From the NCBI RefSeq assembly GCF_000420025.1, contig NZ_ATUD01000009.1:62001-126000 (forward strand): a stretch of 64,000 bases of DNA, written 5' to 3'. Each line of letters begins with the position of its first letter. Position 1 is the stretch's first letter. Shown in pieces: positions 29,754 to 40,000 of the stretch. This DNA comes from Patulibacter americanus DSM 16676. Lineage in GTDB: Bacteria > Actinomycetota > Thermoleophilia > Solirubrobacterales > Solirubrobacteraceae. Below the pieces are notes generated by a model. It was not told the origin of the DNA. It saw only the letters and a program-made list of their open reading frames with translations, and searched no databases. Both the position numbers and the translations under genes were made by a program.

Positions 29754-30005
29754 TCAGGCGTTCGGCGGCTCGTTCTGCCGGCCCTTGCCACGCAGCGGAC
29801 GGGGAACGTCCTTGCCCGCCTGCTTGGCCTCGCCGCGCTGGATCGTCTCGAGCTTCTCCTCGTGGTCGGCGTCACCACCCACGTGGGTGCGCTGCTTCGA
29901 GGCGCCGGTGGTCAGGCCCTCGGCGCTCGGCGTGCTGCCGGCATCGCGGGCCTCGCGGGCGGCAGCGCGGCGCTGCTTGTTGTCGCCCTCCATCTGCTTC
30001 CCCAT
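29754..30005 (-). CDS. Small hydrophilic protein
   Basis: This 83-residue, highly charged protein lacks hydrophobic core segments (NKQRRAAAREARDAG; ADHEEKLETIQRGEAKQAG) and resembles hydrophilin-like, probably disordered stress proteins. No family is recognised. It follows the GlsB gene closely and may be co-transcribed with it. Two starts are possible: ATG 30005, or ATG 29993 with GGGGAAG just upstream. Confidence 0.55.
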   Translation of the reverse strand: MGKQMEGDNKQRRAAAREARDAGSTPSAEGLTTGASKQRTHVGGDADHEEKLETIQRGEAKQAGKDVPRPLRGKGRQNEPPNA

Positions 30006-30011
30006 AGGCGC

Positions 30012-30287
30012 CTAGACCGCCGAGCGTCCGCGCGAGCCGGACGTGACGGCGTTGTAGATCACGAGCAGCAGGAAGGCGCCGCCGATCGCGACGAGCCAGG
30101 TGCCGAGGCTGAAGAAGCTGCTGATGCCGCCGACGCCGATCGCGGAGGCGATGAGGCCGCCGAGGATGGCGCCGAGGACGCCGACGATGAGGGTGCCGAG
30201 CAGCCCGCCGGGCTCGTTGCCCTTGTGCAGCGCCTTGGCGATCGCGCCGGCGATGAGTCCCATGATGATCCAACCGATGATGCCCAT
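30012..30287 (-). CDS. GlsB/YeaQ/YmgE family stress membrane protein
   Basis: This 91-residue protein of the transglycosylase-associated family has three membrane helices: MGIIGWIIMGLIAGAIAKAL, then LLGTLIVGVLGAILGGLIA and LGTWLVAIGGAFLLLVIYNA. The Gly-rich pattern and the loop KGNEPGG are typical. It is usually induced by general stress; its biochemical role is unknown. The ATG has AGAAGG 6 nt upstream. It sits with other stress-type genes (PRC-barrel, hydrophilic protein) and upstream of a two-component operon on the same strand. Confidence 0.92.
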   Translation of the reverse strand: MGIIGWIIMGLIAGAIAKALHKGNEPGGLLGTLIVGVLGAILGGLIASAIGVGGISSFFSLGTWLVAIGGAFLLLVIYNAVTSGSRGRSAV

Positions 30288-30440
30288 TGCTGTTCCTTCT
30301 GTTCGGGGGTGAGGACGAGCATGTCGCGGAACCGGGCCAGCTTCGATGGGGTGGAGCGTGCATCCGGGGTCGCTGAGGACCCCATCGGCGCACGGGACGC
30401 CGCTCGGGGATCGATCAGGTCGCGGCGCGCCGGGCGCCGC

Positions 30441-31100
30441 TCAGGGCTCGATCAGGCCGCGGCGGATCGCGTAGCGGGTGAGCTCGACGCGGTCGCGCAT
30501 CCCGAGCTTGGCGAGGATGTTCGCGCGGTGGCGCTCCACCGTCTTGCGGCTGATGGTCAGCGCCTCGGCGATCTGCTCGTTCGTCCGCGCCTCGGCGATG
30601 AGCTTCACCACCTCGAGCTCGCGCGGCGACAGCGGGTCCTCGCGCGGGTCCTCCCCGTGGCGCACGCGGTCCACGTAGTCGCGGACCAGCGCGGTCACCG
30701 CGCCCCCGTACACGACCGACTCGCCGCGCATCGTCGCGCGGCAGGCCTCGACGAGCTCGCGGTCGGCCGCCGACTTGAGCACGTAGCCGGCCGCCCCGGC
30801 CTTCAGGGCCTCGAAGAAGTACTGCTCGCTGTCGTGCATCGAGAGCATGAGGACCCGCGTCTCGGGGCGGCGCTCGGCGATGTCGCGCGCGGCCGCCAAC
30901 CCGGTCTTCCGCGGCATGGAGATGTCGAGGACGGCCAGGTCGGCCTGCGTCTGCAGGACGACCTCGACCGCCTCGACGCCGTCCTCGGCCTCGCCGACGA
31001 CCTCGAAGTCGGGCTGGGCGGCGAACAGCGAGCGCAGCCCGCGGCGCACGATGGTGTGGTCGTCGGCGATCACCAGTCGCGTCTTGAGTGGCGTGGTCAT
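30441..31100 (-). CDS. NarL/LuxR-type response regulator
   Basis: This 219-residue regulator has a receiver domain (about 5-125) with acidic pair in IADDHTIV, phospho-acceptor Asp in LAVLDISMPRKTG, and conserved Ser/Thr and Lys (LMLSMHDS, YVLKSAAD). A LuxR helix-turn-helix follows (about 155-215, LSPRELEVVKLIAEARTNEQ then IAEALTISRKTVERHRANIL). Its ATG overlaps the kinase stop by 4 nt (ATGA), so the pair is translationally coupled, kinase first. Confidence 0.95.
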   Translation of the reverse strand: MTTPLKTRLVIADDHTIVRRGLRSLFAAQPDFEVVGEAEDGVEAVEVVLQTQADLAVLDISMPRKTGLAAARDIAERRPETRVLMLSMHDSEQYFFEALKAGAAGYVLKSAADRELVEACRATMRGESVVYGGAVTALVRDYVDRVRHGEDPREDPLSPRELEVVKLIAEARTNEQIAEALTISRKTVERHRANILAKLGMRDRVELTRYAIRRGLIEP

Positions 31101-32140
31101 GCGTCCTCCCGCGGGATCCGGAGCAGCACGTCGGTGCCCGCGCCCGGTGCCGACGTGATCTCGACGCTGCCGCGGACGAGCAGGGCGCGCTCGCGCATGC
31201 CGCGGATGCCGCCGTGGTCGGGCGGGGCGTCGGCGAGCCCGTGCCCGTCGTCGCGCACCTGCGCGCGCACCTCGCCGGGGGTGGCCTCGACGCGGAGCTC
31301 GACGTGCTGCGCGTCGGCGTGCCGGGCCACGTTCGTCAGGGCTTCCTGCACCACGCGGTAGAGCACGAGCTCCTGCTCGGGCGAGAGGCCGTCGAGCTCG
31401 GCGGGCAGCTCGCGGGTCGTCGCGACACCGGTGTGCTGGGCGAAGCCCGACGCCAGCGCGGCCAACGCGCTGACCAGGCCCAGATCGTCGAGCGCCTCGG
31501 GGCGCAGGTCGCGGACGATGCGGCGGACCTCCTCGATCGAGGTGCGTACCGCCTCGCGGCCCTCCTCGATCGCGGCGGAGGCGTCCCCGGACGACGAGCG
31601 GCCCGCCTCGTCGAGCAGCAGCAGCACGCCGGTGAGGACCTGTCCGAGCTCGTCGTGCAGCTCGCGGGCGATCCGCAGCCGCTCGGTCTCCTGGGCCGCC
31701 AGCGCGCGGCGTCCGCTCTCGCGGCGCTCCGTCTCGAGCCGGTCGAGCATGCCGTTGAACGCGTCCGCGAGCTCGGCGACGTCGGCGTCGGCGCGCTGCA
31801 GCTCGATGCGACGCCCCGGTTCGAGCGGATCGACGCGCTGCATCAGGCGGCGCAGCTCGTCGAGGGGTGCGAACGCCCGCTCCAGCAGGAACAGGTCGAG
31901 GAACAGCGTGACCGTGATCGCGGCCACGAGCACGAGCAGCTCGTGGACGGATACGGGCGAGCTGACCGTCGCGGGCGTGAGGACCAGGAAGGCCGACACG
32001 CCGATGAGGACCGCCGCGTTCGTGAGGAAGACGCGCCAGCTCAGCACGCGCCGGCCGGCGAGGGCACGTGGGGAGCCGTACCGCTTCGTGGCGGCGGGTG
32101 GGGCGGCGGGGGTCTCCGCGGCGTTGACCGGTCGGCGCAC
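31097..32140 (-). CDS. NarL-partner sensor histidine kinase
   Basis: This 347-residue kinase has two transmembrane helices (about 33-53 and 62-85) with almost no periplasmic loop. A HAMP-like linker follows (RAFAPLDELRRLMQRVDPLE). A HisKA_3 dimerisation helix has the phospho-accepting His in ERLRIARELHDELGQVL, and a HATPase_c domain has VVQEALTNVARHADAQ and DDGHGLAD. The tiny external loop suggests it senses within the membrane or cytoplasm. The GTG at 32140 is chosen from GAACAT (32153-32148) ending 7 nt upstream. Confidence 0.9.
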   Translation of the reverse strand: MRRPVNAAETPAAPPAATKRYGSPRALAGRRVLSWRVFLTNAAVLIGVSAFLVLTPATVSSPVSVHELLVLVAAITVTLFLDLFLLERAFAPLDELRRLMQRVDPLEPGRRIELQRADADVAELADAFNGMLDRLETERRESGRRALAAQETERLRIARELHDELGQVLTGVLLLLDEAGRSSSGDASAAIEEGREAVRTSIEEVRRIVRDLRPEALDDLGLVSALAALASGFAQHTGVATTRELPAELDGLSPEQELVLYRVVQEALTNVARHADAQHVELRVEATPGEVRAQVRDDGHGLADAPPDHGGIRGMRERALLVRGSVEITSAPGAGTDVLLRIPREDA

Positions 32141-32241
32141 GCCGGGGATGTTCGCAGCGGCCCGGGGGTCCGCACATGGGGCCCGGGCCCCATCGTCCGC
32201 CACGGGCGGGGCGAGCGCCCGACGGGTGCGGAAGAGCTGCC

Positions 32242-33345
32242 TCAGTCGATCGCGAGGAACTTGATGTGCACCCGGCTGTCCTCGTCGACGACGTAGACGA
32301 AGTGCCCGTCGGGGCCGTGGGCGAGTCCCTCGATGCGGGACTCCTCTCCGAACGCGTTGACGAGCGTCGACTCGACCGCGCCGCCCTCGACGCGGCCACC
32401 CAGGGAGAACCGCCAGTGCTCGCTCGTCGCCGCCCGGCCCTCTGGGTGGCACTCCAAGAGCACGCTGGGCTTGTCGACGGCGTCGAGGTTGCCGCAGATC
32501 ACGTCGAACACGTCGTCGCCGCGGGTGGTCATGGCGCGGATGCCCATCCACTCCCCGGGCGACCCGGGCCCGGTCAGGTGCCACACGCCGGCGACGGTCG
32601 GCCACGCCCCCGTGGTGAACAGCTCCGGCACGCCGGCGAGCTCGACGATCACCGGGCCGCCCGCACGCGTCACCGGGAAGCGCAGGCCGACGAGCAGGTT
32701 GCCGTTCGGGCGAAACGCCGCGCCCTCGATGTTCAACGGGTGGTCGCCGTCGCGCACCCGTGACGCCCACGCCTTCCCCTTCTTCTCGCCCTTGACGCGG
32801 GCCGGCGTGACGAACGCGTCCGTGAGCGCGTCGTGCACCGGGACGAGGACGTCCCCGTGGGCGGCGAGCGCGTCGTTGATCAGGCGGTGCAGGCGGAACT
32901 TGTCCCGCACCACGGAGATCGGGAGGGTCGCGTCCGCGATCACCCCGGGGAGGGCGTCCTCGTGCCAGCGGGCGATCCAGTGACGCCCGATCTGCAGGGG
33001 GCCCTGCTTGCCGCCGAAGTGCGAACCGAGGGCGTACACCCAGCCGTCGTGGGTGGCGGCCGCCTCGGAGTCGTCCGTCTTGTGGGCATCGGGGCCGCAA
33101 TCCGTGGGGACGCTGTGGTGCTCCCACTCCTCGTGCAGCTCGGCGCCCACGGGGTGTCCGACGATGCCGACGGCGTCGTCGAGCTGGTCCTCGTCCAGCA
33201 GGATCCAGTAGGCCCGATCCCAACCGTGGGCGTCCAGGACGTCCTGGTCGGTGACCGGAAGCATGTCCGATGCCTCGTTGCGGTCCAGGTTGAGGTCGAT
33301 CCAGTGCACGTGCGGTCCAGTGTCGGGCGAGGTCCCGCACAGCAT
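32242..33345 (-). CDS. DUF3616-like protein
   Basis: This protein of up to 367 residues is beta-rich and propeller-like. NIEGAAFRPNGNLLVGLRFPVT resembles the DUF3616 core (NIEGLA...GLRGPV). DDSEAAATHDGWVYALGSH, FRLHRLIN and RIEGLAHGPDGHFVYVVDEDS look like repeated blades. No signal peptide is visible, so it is probably cytoplasmic, with unknown function. The start is uncertain: ATG 33345 is used, but a GTG ten codons in (before HWIDLNLD) is possible. Confidence 0.55.
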   Translation of the reverse strand: MLCGTSPDTGPHVHWIDLNLDRNEASDMLPVTDQDVLDAHGWDRAYWILLDEDQLDDAVGIVGHPVGAELHEEWEHHSVPTDCGPDAHKTDDSEAAATHDGWVYALGSHFGGKQGPLQIGRHWIARWHEDALPGVIADATLPISVVRDKFRLHRLINDALAAHGDVLVPVHDALTDAFVTPARVKGEKKGKAWASRVRDGDHPLNIEGAAFRPNGNLLVGLRFPVTRAGGPVIVELAGVPELFTTGAWPTVAGVWHLTGPGSPGEWMGIRAMTTRGDDVFDVICGNLDAVDKPSVLLECHPEGRAATSEHWRFSLGGRVEGGAVESTLVNAFGEESRIEGLAHGPDGHFVYVVDEDSRVHIKFLAID

Positions 33346-33397
33346 GGCCGAGCCGGTCCGTCGGCGCGCGCCTCCTGGGCCGCCTGCGCGCCAGGCC

Positions 33398-36300
33398 TCA
33401 GCCGCGGAGCCGGGCCCGGCGGGAGGCGCGCTCGACGCCGGCGCGCGCCGTCACCGTGACCGCCAGCCGGTGACCCGGCGCGCGGCGCAGCGCCGCCCGT
33501 CCGGCCGCGTTCAGGCGGACGAGCACGCGGGCGCGCCCGGTGCTCGCGGTGACGAAGCGTGCGCTGCCGATCGTCCGGCCCCGCGCGCGCAGCTCGAGCC
33601 GCCCGCGCAGCCCGGCCTGCGCCACGACCATGATCGTCGTCCGTCCGGATCGGACCTGCAGCCGGGCCGGTGTGCCCGCCAGGGAGAGGCGGGCGGGGGC
33701 GGGGCGTGCGGGCGGTGCCGGCGCCACGGGCGGGACGGGAACGTTCGGCGCCGCGGGCGGCACGACGACGGGCCCGGGGCCCGGCGCGGTCCCGCCGCCG
33801 GACCCGTCGGAGGGTGGAGCCACGTCGGGGTCCGCCGGGGGCGCGGCGGTCGTGAACGTGCGATCGGCGCCGTGGGCCACCACCGATCCGAAGCGCAGGG
33901 CCTCGACGCGGTAGTGGTAGGTCGTTCCGGGCCGCAGGCCCGTCAGACGCGCCGTCCGGCGGACCTCGCCCGCGGCGCCGTCGCCCGCGGGTCCGTCGAT
34001 CGTCGCGCCGTAGTCGGCGGTCGGGCCGTACGCGAACCGCCACTGCGTCGGCGCGCCCGCGGCGTCGACCGTCGCGTCCAGCGTGGCCGCGTCCGTCGTG
34101 ACGTCGACGGCGGGGGCGGTGCTCGCCCGCGCCGTGTTGTCGGCGCAGCCGCCCTGCTCGGTGAACCCGAGCGACCACCCGCGCAGCGTCCCTGCGCTGC
34201 CCGCCCAGGGGTCGATCACGGTCAGCTTCCACGTGCCGGCCGTCGTCTCGCCGTCGTGGCGGGAGAGCGCCGACGTGGGCCGGTACCGCCCGGGGGATGG
34301 GGTCGTGGTGCTCGCCAGGGACGCGGTCGCCTCATCGTCCAGGATCACGCCGCCCAGGTCGCCGGGGCCTGCGTCGCCGCGGCCCGGGTGGTCCACGAGG
34401 GTCATGCGCGGGCCGTCGTCGTGCTGCAGGAGCACGCGCAGGTCGCCCGTCCAGCCGTGGTCGAGCCCGTCGAGGCGCAGGTCGAGGTCCTGGACGGGCA
34501 CGCCCGGGCCGGGGACCTCGATCGTGGTGGTCACCCCGGCAGCGGAGCCGTCCGGGATCGCCCGGGCCGTGGCGTCCGACAGCCAGGTCGTCGGGCCCGG
34601 CGCGTTGCCGCGGCCGAGGCGCAGGCGGAACGGGAGCGCCGGCCGGCCCGGGGCGTCGGCCTGCAGGCGGACGGGCGTGCCGCAGCGGACGTCGTCGCCC
34701 ACCGTGACCCGCACGGGGGAGGACGACGGCGCGGTCGCGAGGGAGGCGTCCAGCGCGGGCCAGCCGACGGCGCCCGCGTCGACCGTCACCCCTGCCGTGT
34801 CCGACCGGACGTCGGCCGCCAGGGCGGCGAGCGGCCCGGCGCTCGTGTTGCGCAACCGCGGCGCGAGCTCGACGGTCTCGCCCGGCTCGGCCACGCCGTC
34901 CTGGTCGCCGCGCAGCTCGCGCACCGGCGGGTCGTCGTCGACGGTCGGGGGCGGCGTGTCGAACGCCTCGGTGGCGGACGCGACGCCGGTGGTCGCCGAC
35001 GTGGCGCTCACGCCCATGCCGCGCGCGGCGAAGGTCCGCCAGAGCACGAAGCGGTGCGCGCCGCCCGTCGCCAGGTCGGCCGCGAGGATCGCGTCGCGCA
35101 TGTCGAGGAACGTCGGGTCCGGGGCGCTGAGCCGCAGCCCGCCCGTCACGAGCCGCCGCGCCTCGGCGCCCCCGATCGCCTTCCGCAGGTCCCACAGCGT
35201 CTGGCCCCACATCTCGCCCGAGGTGTGGGGCGCGGTCAGCCGGCGGACGTCCTCGTAGCTGCGCCCGCCGCCGGTGCACCGGGCGGCGACCACGTCGACC
35301 GGGCAGTCGATGGCCTGCGCCCGCACGCCGACGCCGTTCCAGTACGCCCCGTAGGACAGGTCGCCCACCGCGGGGCCGTCGACGGCGTGGCCCTGGCTCT
35401 CGAGCAGGTCGAGCGCGAACCAGTCGCTCCAGCCCTCGCCCATGCTGCGGGCCTGCTCCCCCACGAGCGTGGAGCTGCCGCCCGCACCGACCACGAGCCG
35501 GTTCGTGAGGCCGTGCGTGTACTCGTGGTAGACGGTCTCGGCGCTCAGGCCGCCGTTGACGTCGAAGGCGGCCCGCCGCGCGAACATCTGCATGCGCGGC
35601 GAGGTGCCGTCCGGCGGCGTGGCGAAGTTCGCGTTGTCGTACCCCGAGCGGTCGTCGTTCTCGGCCAGGACGAGGTCGCCCCGCTCGAAGTTGCCCGAGG
35701 CTGCGTCGAAGCCGACGGGGGCCGCCTTCAGGTGGTCGTGGAAGCGGTTGACGTGGAAGAAGAGGTTGACGGCCGACGCGTCGCCGTTGACGTCGAGCGA
35801 GGCGACGTTGCCGCTGTCCCACGTGCAGAAGGCCGGCGCGGCGGGGCACGGGCCGCTGCTGCTGACGACGGACTGCAGCGGGCGGACCCAGTCGCCCGCG
35901 GGGCCGGCGGCGACGTCCTCGCCCGGGTCCACGGCGTTGTTCGGCGTGCGCTCCGTGTAGGTGTGGGTGTTGACGCCGCGCAGCCGCGTGCCGCTCGCGT
36001 CGTCGCTGAGCCACGCCGGGTCGGCGTCGAGGTCGACCCTGGTCGCCGTGCCGCCCGTGGCCGCACCCGGGAACCGCGGGTAGACCTCGGCCGCCCGCTC
36101 GTGTGCCGTGAGCGGCCGGCGCAGGCGGACGGAGCCGTCGCGGGCGTCGACGGCCTGCTCGTAGCCGTGGCCGTCGTCGTCGAACGCGACGGTGCGCCAC
36201 ACCAGCCGGCCGCCCGAGGCCTCGGCCAGCACGGCGAGCTGAGCGGTGCCGCCGTCGGAGAACGTCGTCGCGCGCTCGGGGCCGGGCGCGGTGTCGGCCC

Positions 36301-36913
36301 GCGGCGTTGCGGAGGAGCCACCGCCGGCGTCGGCGAGCGCGCGGCGGTACGCGTCGTCCGGGCCGAGGAGGGCGCCCTCCCGCCGCAGGCCCAGGTCGGG
36401 GCGGGCACCGCCGCCGACGGCGATCAGCCGCCCGTCCGGCGCCACGTGGGCGACGACGCCGGTGTCGAGCGAGGCGATCCCGTCGACGGTCTGCGTCCAC
36501 CGCAGGGTCGTGAGGCCGTCGGGCGAGACGGACCGGCTCTGCAGCCGCAGGGCGTCGAGGTCGTCCGCGTCGAGGCCGAAGACCGTGGGTCGGGCGCGCA
36601 CGTAGGCGAGCGCGATCTCGGCGGCGTCCCGCGCATCGGGGCCCGTGAGGAAGCCGTCCGCGCGCCGGACGTCGGCGACGCCCCCCGTGGCCTCGGCCGT
36701 GTCGACGTGCCCCAGGGCGCCGAGCCGGGCGTCGAGGGCGCGCCGAGCCGCGGCGACGGGCGCGGGGACGGCCGCCGTGTCCCGTTCGCGGAGGTCGAGG
36801 TGCGGGCGGCCGTCGACGGGGCCCTCGTCGGCAGCTGCGGCGCTCGGGGCTCCCAGGGCCGCTGCGGCGCACAGGGCGAGAAGCAGGCAGCGGGACGGCG
36901 ACGAGCGGGACAT
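33398..36913 (-). CDS. Secreted M36 (fungalysin-type) metalloprotease with P-domain
   Basis: This 1171-residue protein has a signal peptide (about 1-28) and a propeptide with FTP-like region (about 60-220). The M36 catalytic domain follows (about 280-680), with zinc motif HEYTH at His463-His467 and GEGWSDWFALDLL supplying the third ligand Glu. A proprotein-convertase-like P-domain comes next (about 790-930, LDLRLDGLDHGWTGDLRVLL). Then there is an Fn3-like domain (about 940-1040), a Pro/Gly linker and a small beta domain at the C-terminus (LEVRARG- and VLVRLNAAGR-type strands). P-domains stabilise and target secreted proteases. No sortase motif or membrane anchor is visible. It is divergent from the OmpA-repeat gene, which has a similar C-terminal strand pattern. 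Confidence 0.88.
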   Translation of the reverse strand: MSRSSPSRCLLLALCAAAALGAPSAAAADEGPVDGRPHLDLRERDTAAVPAPVAAARRALDARLGALGHVDTAEATGGVADVRRADGFLTGPDARDAAEIALAYVRARPTVFGLDADDLDALRLQSRSVSPDGLTTLRWTQTVDGIASLDTGVVAHVAPDGRLIAVGGGARPDLGLRREGALLGPDDAYRRALADAGGGSSATPRADTAPGPERATTFSDGGTAQLAVLAEASGGRLVWRTVAFDDDGHGYEQAVDARDGSVRLRRPLTAHERAAEVYPRFPGAATGGTATRVDLDADPAWLSDDASGTRLRGVNTHTYTERTPNNAVDPGEDVAAGPAGDWVRPLQSVVSSSGPCPAAPAFCTWDSGNVASLDVNGDASAVNLFFHVNRFHDHLKAAPVGFDAASGNFERGDLVLAENDDRSGYDNANFATPPDGTSPRMQMFARRAAFDVNGGLSAETVYHEYTHGLTNRLVVGAGGSSTLVGEQARSMGEGWSDWFALDLLESQGHAVDGPAVGDLSYGAYWNGVGVRAQAIDCPVDVVAARCTGGGRSYEDVRRLTAPHTSGEMWGQTLWDLRKAIGGAEARRLVTGGLRLSAPDPTFLDMRDAILAADLATGGAHRFVLWRTFAARGMGVSATSATTGVASATEAFDTPPPTVDDDPPVRELRGDQDGVAEPGETVELAPRLRNTSAGPLAALAADVRSDTAGVTVDAGAVGWPALDASLATAPSSSPVRVTVGDDVRCGTPVRLQADAPGRPALPFRLRLGRGNAPGPTTWLSDATARAIPDGSAAGVTTTIEVPGPGVPVQDLDLRLDGLDHGWTGDLRVLLQHDDGPRMTLVDHPGRGDAGPGDLGGVILDDEATASLASTTTPSPGRYRPTSALSRHDGETTAGTWKLTVIDPWAGSAGTLRGWSLGFTEQGGCADNTARASTAPAVDVTTDAATLDATVDAAGAPTQWRFAYGPTADYGATIDGPAGDGAAGEVRRTARLTGLRPGTTYHYRVEALRFGSVVAHGADRTFTTAAPPADPDVAPPSDGSGGGTAPGPGPVVVPPAAPNVPVPPVAPAPPARPAPARLSLAGTPARLQVRSGRTTIMVVAQAGLRGRLELRARGRTIGSARFVTASTGRARVLVRLNAAGRAALRRAPGHRLAVTVTARAGVERASRRARLRG

Positions 36914-37035
36914 CTCGCGGGTACATCGGCGGCCCGGGGCTCCGGGTGGAGGTCGAACCGTCGTCCGGGCGTCGCGTTGGACGATCGTCCGGTCCCGCGC
37001 CAGCCCCAGGGGGCGCGGCCGATTCAGCGCGTACG

Positions 37036-40000
37036 ATGTCTCGACCTCAGACCCCCCGCCGCCTAGCGCGGCTCGCCTCCGCGGCGCTCACCGGCGTCCT
37101 CGCCGCGACCTGCGTCGTCCCGGGCGCCGCCTCCGCCGCCGCGCCCCCGGCCATCGACGGTTGGACGCGCGGCGCCTCCAACGGCGCCCTGGCGTTCAGC
37201 GTCACCGCCGACGGCGGCGCGGCCAGCACGATCTGGCCCGACGGCACCCGCAAGACGGCGATGACGCGGAACGGCACCCCCGTGCGCGGCGGCGTGTCCG
37301 CATGGAGCGCCGACGGCAACCGCGTCCTCCTGACCGCCCTGGGGGGCAAGTCGTTCGACGACGTCAACCCGTGGACGGGGCAGCTCGTCGAGACGATGAC
37401 CGACCCGATGCTGGACCCGAACCGGTACATCCAGGGTCCCTCGATCTCGCCGGACGGCCTGAACTACGCGTGGGGCACGACGGGCGACGGCTACCACGTC
37501 GGCAACCCCTACGACGGGGTCCAGGTCAAGTCGACGTTCCAGTCGGCGGGCACCGCCTGGTCCAAGGCCGACCGCCTGGCGTGGATCAACGACGACCGCG
37601 ACCCCGGGGAGACGAACGACGATCCCGGCGTCTACGTCGTCAACGGGGCGTCGAACACGCCGCCGGACAGCGCGCACCTCGCCTTCCTCTCCGACGAGGA
37701 CAACGGCGAGTTCCCCATGCAGCTCTCGATGTCGGCCGACGGCACGAAGCTCGCCTACACGACGTACGACGGCCCCAACGCCAGCTTCGACGTCCGCGTC
37801 AGCTCCGCGGAGAACGGCAGCGAGCAAAGGTCCCTCGAGACGGGTGGCGCCCCGGGCTCGGACGAGCGTTACGCCTCGATCTCGCCGGACGGCACGAAGG
37901 TCGCGTTCGCCTCGAACCGCAGCGGCGACTGGGCGATCTACACCGCCAACTGGGACGGCACCGGCGTGGCGATCGTGCCCAACACGACGCTGCCCGACGG
38001 CGAGGACTTCATCGGCGTGGCCTGGCAGCCCTCGCAGGTCCCGGACCTCAACGAGACGCACATCGCCAGCGCGACCGAGACCGGATCGACGCTCAAGCTC
38101 GACCTGATCGCCGAGCAGGGCACCGCGCCGCTCGTCCGCACCTACCAGTGGCAGCGCTGCGACGACGGCACCCCGGCGAGCTGCGTGAACACCGGCGTCA
38201 CGACGGAGGGCTTCCCGCTGGACGACGCGCACGTCGGCCACCGCTACCGCGTCGTGCGCACGGTCCAGAACCCCGCCGGCACCGACACGCTCGCCTCCGA
38301 GATCACCAACGCCGTCGTGGCGTCCACGCCGGCCGACACCGACCCGCCGGGCAGCCCGACGTTCGACGACACGCCGACCAACCCGAGCAACGCGACGTCG
38401 TTCCCGTTCGCCTGGACGGGCGCCGAGGCGGGCGGCACCTATCGGTGCTCCCTGAACAACGCGGCCTTCGCGCCGTGCGTCTCGGGCCAGTCCGTCGCGA
38501 TCCCCGGCGAGGGCCTGCACAGCTTCCGCGTCCTCCAGGTCGACCAGGCGAGCAACGCCGGCGTCCCGGAGGAGTTCGCCTGGACCGTCGACACGACGAA
38601 GCCGGGCAAGCCGACGATCGGCACGAAGCCGGCGGCGGTGACGAAGGAGACGACCGCGAAGATCGCGTTCACGGGCGACGAGCCGAACGGCTCCTTCGAG
38701 TGCCGGAAGGGCGACGACGACGCCTCCTGGGAGACCTGCGTGTCGCCGGCCGACCTGGAGGGTCTGACGCCGGGCGACCAGCGGTACTCCGTCCGGCAGC
38801 TCGACGAGGCCGGCAACGCCTCCGACCCCGAGGTGCTCACCTGGAAGGTCGACACGACCCTCCCGGCCAAGCCGACGATCACGACCGACCTGTCGGGGAC
38901 GTTCGCCACGAGCACCCCGGAGATCGCATTCACGGGCGAGAACGGCGGGACGTTCGCCTGCTCCGTCGACGACGGCGACTTCGCACCGTGCACCTCGCCG
39001 GCCAAGCCGACCGGCATGACGACGGGCGCGCACTGGTTCGCGGTCCGGCAGATCGACGAGGCCGGCAACGTCGGCCCGACCGAGAGCAAGCAGTTCTCCG
39101 TCGACGTCACCGGCCCGGCGAAGCCGACCCTCACGGGCAAGCCGGACGCGTTCGTCAAGGTCCCGAAGGCCGTCTTCACCTGGACCGGCGCCGACCCCGA
39201 CGGCACCGGCTTCGAGTGCTCGATCGACGGCATCCCCGGGTGGGACGCGTGCGAGAGCGGCGACGACGTCGACGGGCTGCCCGAGGGCACGTACACGTTC
39301 CGCGTCCGGCAGCTCGACGCCCACGGCAACCGCGGCGAGGACGCCGCCCACACCTGGACGTACGACGCCACGAACCCCGCGAAGCCGACCCTGCTGAGCG
39401 ACCTCGACGACGTGCGCACGACGCAGGCGACCGTCCGCTTCCAGGGCGAGCGCCCCGAGGGCGAGGGCACGTTCGAGTGCCGCCTCGACCAGGCCGCCTG
39501 GCAGGAGTGCAGCTCGCCCGCCACGGTCAAGGGCTACGCCGCCGGTCCGCACACCTTCGCGGTGCGCGAGATCGACAGTGCCGGCAACCCGGGCGAGCCC
39601 GTCGAGGACGCCTTCACGGTGAGCTTCGCCGGCCCGGCCGCACCGACGGTGACGAAGCGCCCCGACGCGCGCACGGAGGACACGACCGCCACGTTCGACC
39701 TGACGGTCGCGGACCCGCACGCCACCGTGGAGTACGCGCTGGACGGCGGCGCCTGGGCGAAGACGAAGCTCCCGCTGACGCTGACCGACCTGAGCGTGGG
39801 CGACCACGTCCTGCTCGTCCGGCAGACGGACGGCGCGGGCCACCACGGCAAGGCGACGACCATCGCCTGGACCGTCGTGGCGCCGGCCAGGGTCCCGACC
39901 CCCGAGCCGGCGCCTGCCCCCGAGCCGACGCCGGCACCCGCGCAGGCCCCCGCGCCCGCGGAGGCGGCGGCGCGCGCTGCCCCCAAGCCGGCGGCGACGA